Origin: an uncultured Flavobacterium sp.
GTDB taxonomy: Bacteria > Bacteroidota > Bacteroidia > Flavobacteriales > Flavobacteriaceae
Length of the DNA stretch: 9,448 bases
Assembly (NCBI GenBank): GCA_946479395.1
Contig: CAMLFV010000105.1
Coordinates: forward strand, 1 to 9,448
Reading direction: 5' to 3'
In this document: positions 8,272 to 9,448 of the stretch, one piece after another
Layout of the letters: each line of letters begins with the position of its first letter
Position numbering within the stretch: the stretch's first letter is position 1
The notes under the pieces: model-generated
Databases searched by the model: none
Seen by the model: only the letters and a program-made list of their open reading frames with translations
What the model was told of the DNA's origin: nothing
Position numbers and translations under genes: made by a program

Positions 8272-8339
8272 TTTGAGAACGGAGTTCGAGTTTATTTGAT
8301 TTCGCTATTGAACCGTTAATCGACCACGAGTAGTGACGC
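8272..8339 (-). repeat. Repeat B, copy 2
   Basis: This segment is the reverse complement match of 6473-6541. It includes the shared 13-base core (GTTTATTTGATTT on the plus strand). It forms the loop and most of the right arm of the hairpin; the left arm has no counterpart beside copy 1. Confidence 0.75.
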
Positions 8340-8347
8340 TCAGGAGT

Positions 8348-8392
8348 TTTATTCGAGCATGTCTATTTTACTTTTGTTCTCATGAACACTGC
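8348..8392 (-). repeat. Repeat A, copy 2
   Basis: This segment matches the reverse complement of 6555-6599 at 40 of 45 bases. It sits 8 bases after repeat B on the plus strand and ends at the outer base of the hairpin. Confidence 0.8.
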
Positions 8393-8488
8393 GCCTTAGT
8401 CCCCTCTAAATAAGTAGCTAAACTACAATAGGCTTGTGTTTGTTTCTTTTACGCCCAGGCTATATCTTACAGCTTGGAAGTCGTGAAC

Positions 8489-8527
8489 CAACCTACAAAA
8501 TTCAAATACAAAATTCAACCTACAAAA
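8489..8527. repeat. Short direct repeats at the 3' end of the epimerase gene
   Basis: CAACCTACAAAA occurs at 8489-8500 and 8516-8527, and TACAAAATTCAA at 8494-8505 and 8507-8518 (13-base step). The second CAACCTACAAAA spans the epimerase stop codon (8522-8520), so the gene's end may have been duplicated by slippage. Confidence 0.5.
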
Positions 8528-9389
8528 CACGAACCTTCCACGATGCCTCCCAAATTTCATTAGGTTTCAATTCATTTATACCAAACTTATCGATTAATTG
8601 CTGGTTGTGTGTTTCAAAATCGGCAACACCCGCCCACGGTTCCAAACAAATAAAGCCTGAATCTTTCACCGTCCAAATTCCAAAATATGGAAAGTTTTCA
8701 AATTCAAAATTTAATACCGGTTCATCATTGTCATTCACTAAAGCTATTTTATCAGACTTCATGTGTAACAGAACCAACGCATCATTTTCGAACAGCCTGT
8801 AATGTAAAGGAAGTTCTTTATAGGTCATTGTAATAGTATCCTTAACTGTAGTAAGTAATCCATCATGCAATTTATTTGCTTCTAACGTACCATCCTTATT
8901 GAATCGTAATGCATAGTTTAAGAAATCATCTGCTTTTGTACCAACATGGAATGCCGGATGCGCACCCAATGAAAAGTACATTGATTCATCATCAGATAAA
9001 TTCTCAACTTTGTATGTCACTTCTAAACAATCTGCAGTTAACGTATAACCAATCAGCAACTTAAACAAAAACGGATATACCGCAAGTGTTTCTTGGGTTG
9101 CTTCTAATGAGAAAATTAATTGGGAACCACTTAATTCTTCCAACTTAAAGTTGTAATCCCGTGCAAAACCATGGCGAGGTAAATGATACTCTTTTCCCTG
9201 ATACATATATTTCCCATCTTTTAAAGCACCTACGATAGGAAACAATACCGGGCTTGACTTCCCCCAAAATTCTAGATCAGCCTGCCACAATAATTCTTGC
9301 TGAGATACCTTATTAAAGACTGATTTTAATTCTGCACCTTTTAGGTTAACAGCTATTTTTAAATATTCATTTTCCAAGTGGTTTATCAT
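8520..9389 (-). CDS. Aldose 1-epimerase family protein (LacX-like)
   Basis: This 289-residue soluble protein has the galactose mutarotase-like fold signature. His73 lies in LPRHGFAR, His144 in GAHPAF and Glu250 in CLEPW, which match the conserved His/His/Glu of aldose 1-epimerases, where Glu acts as base and His as acid in turning alpha- and beta-anomers of a hexose. The N-terminal ELLWQADLEFWGKSSPVLFPIVG (about 32-54) is typical of the LacX-like branch, whose exact sugar or hexose-6-phosphate substrate is often unassigned. Length is normal and no signal peptide is seen, so it should be cytoplasmic. The ATG at 9389-9387 lies only four bases from a 7-bp tandem repeat, so its promoter and leader are in or beyond that repeat. 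It converges on the broken gene to its left and shows no functional link with the kinase string. Confidence 0.92.
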   Translation of the reverse strand: MINHLENEYLKIAVNLKGAELKSVFNKVSQQELLWQADLEFWGKSSPVLFPIVGALKDGKYMYQGKEYHLPRHGFARDYNFKLEELSGSQLIFSLEATQETLAVYPFLFKLLIGYTLTADCLEVTYKVENLSDDESMYFSLGAHPAFHVGTKADDFLNYALRFNKDGTLEANKLHDGLLTTVKDTITMTYKELPLHYRLFENDALVLLHMKSDKIALVNDNDEPVLNFEFENFPYFGIWTVKDSGFICLEPWAGVADFETHNQQLIDKFGINELKPNEIWEASWKVRVL

Positions 9390-9393
9390 AGTG

Positions 9394-9448
9394 TATGTTA
9401 TATGTTATATGTTATATGTTATATGTTATATGTTATATGTTATATGTT
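9394..9448. repeat. 7-bp tandem repeat (TATGTTA), nearly eight perfect units, running off the window edge
   Basis: From 9394 the unit TATGTTA repeats perfectly seven times and then continues for six of seven bases to the window end. There are no spacers, so it is a simple tandem array. It stands directly upstream of the epimerase start, where the 5' leader and promoter should be. On the minus strand each unit reads TAACATA. Its true length is unknown because it is cut by the edge. Confidence 0.95.

Larger units (their letters stand above)
8225..8393. repeat. Long imperfect hairpin element (possible MITE-like or structured RNA element)
   Basis: Paired segments nest in order: CGCAGT (8225-8230) with ACTGCG (8388-8393); GAGCGTC (8231-8237) with GACGCTC (8335-8341); CGATT (8237-8241, sharing one base) with AATCG (8318-8322); CGGT (8242-8245) with ACCG (8312-8315); ATAGCG (8250-8255) with CGCTAT (8303-8308); AAATCAAAT (8259-8267) with ATTTGATTT (8294-8302). 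The 26-base top loop holds GAAC-GGA-GTTC. No reading frame of note lies in it. It contains repeats B and A (second copies). Confidence 0.65.
8157..8519. other. Intergenic region with structured repeat element
   Basis: No gene is seen between the broken gene and the epimerase gene, whose 3' ends face each other. The centre (8225-8393) is a hairpin-forming repeat element described separately. The right part (8394-8519) is AT-rich and shows a small GTAG...CTAC inverted repeat (about 8415-8427) and short direct repeats near 8489-8527. No convincing rho-independent terminator is visible for either flanking gene. Confidence 0.6.

Noticed and set aside
8434..8802. 122-codon open frame on the plus strand
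   Set aside because: It mostly overlaps the antisense of the epimerase gene, which carries the conserved His, His and Glu motifs; the plus-strand text is not protein-like.
9394..9448. CRISPR-like array
   Set aside because: The units are 7 bases long and directly adjoining with no spacers, and no cas gene is in the window; it is a simple tandem repeat.
1..9448. tRNA, rRNA or a complete transposase gene
   Set aside because: No cloverleaf ending in CCA-type arms, no rRNA sequence and no transposase motifs were seen on either strand.

Overview
The window looks like chromosomal DNA of a member of the Bacteroidota, most likely a flavobacterium. It is AT-rich, its start codons lack strong Shine-Dalgarno sequences, candidate promoters resemble the -33/-7 (TTTG / TAnnTTTG) type, and the protein styles fit that group: a long soluble GAF/PAS hybrid kinase, a HEAT-repeat protein beside a family 2 glycosyltransferase, and a LacX-like epimerase. 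The assignment rests on reading alone; no search was run.

Left two thirds (1-6268, all on the minus strand): one tight gene string, read right to left. A 1304-residue soluble hybrid histidine kinase (GAF, four PAS-like domains, HisKA, HATPase, two receivers, Hpt) is followed after 4 bases by a single-domain CheY-like response regulator. After 7 more bases comes a membrane-anchored HEAT-repeat protein, whose stop codon overlaps (ATGA) the start of a processive-type membrane glycosyltransferase that runs off the left edge. Together they look like a complete His-Asp-His-Asp phosphorelay whose last regulator has no DNA-binding output and is co-encoded with an envelope polysaccharide synthase. The inference is signal control of polysaccharide synthesis at the protein level.

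Middle (6269-7075): about 800 bases without a credible gene. It holds the candidate kinase promoter, a mosaic of short repeats (a REP-like stretch, a B-A repeat pair, a CAGATTA hairpin, a GGGTG heptad array and TTCGACGGGCTCA-type repeats) and a candidate promoter for the next gene.

Right part: a TerC-family membrane protein (7076-7843, plus strand) is followed by a broken small gene (7865-8156) with a one-base shift at a run of seven G and a lost C-terminus. Next comes a noncoding element with a long imperfect hairpin (8225-8393). That element carries inverted, order-swapped copies of the repeats found at 6473-6599, so the TerC gene and the broken gene lie between inverted repeats. The window ends with a minus-strand aldose 1-epimerase-family gene (8520-9389). 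Directly upstream of its start is a 7-bp tandem repeat of nearly eight units that runs to the edge of the window.
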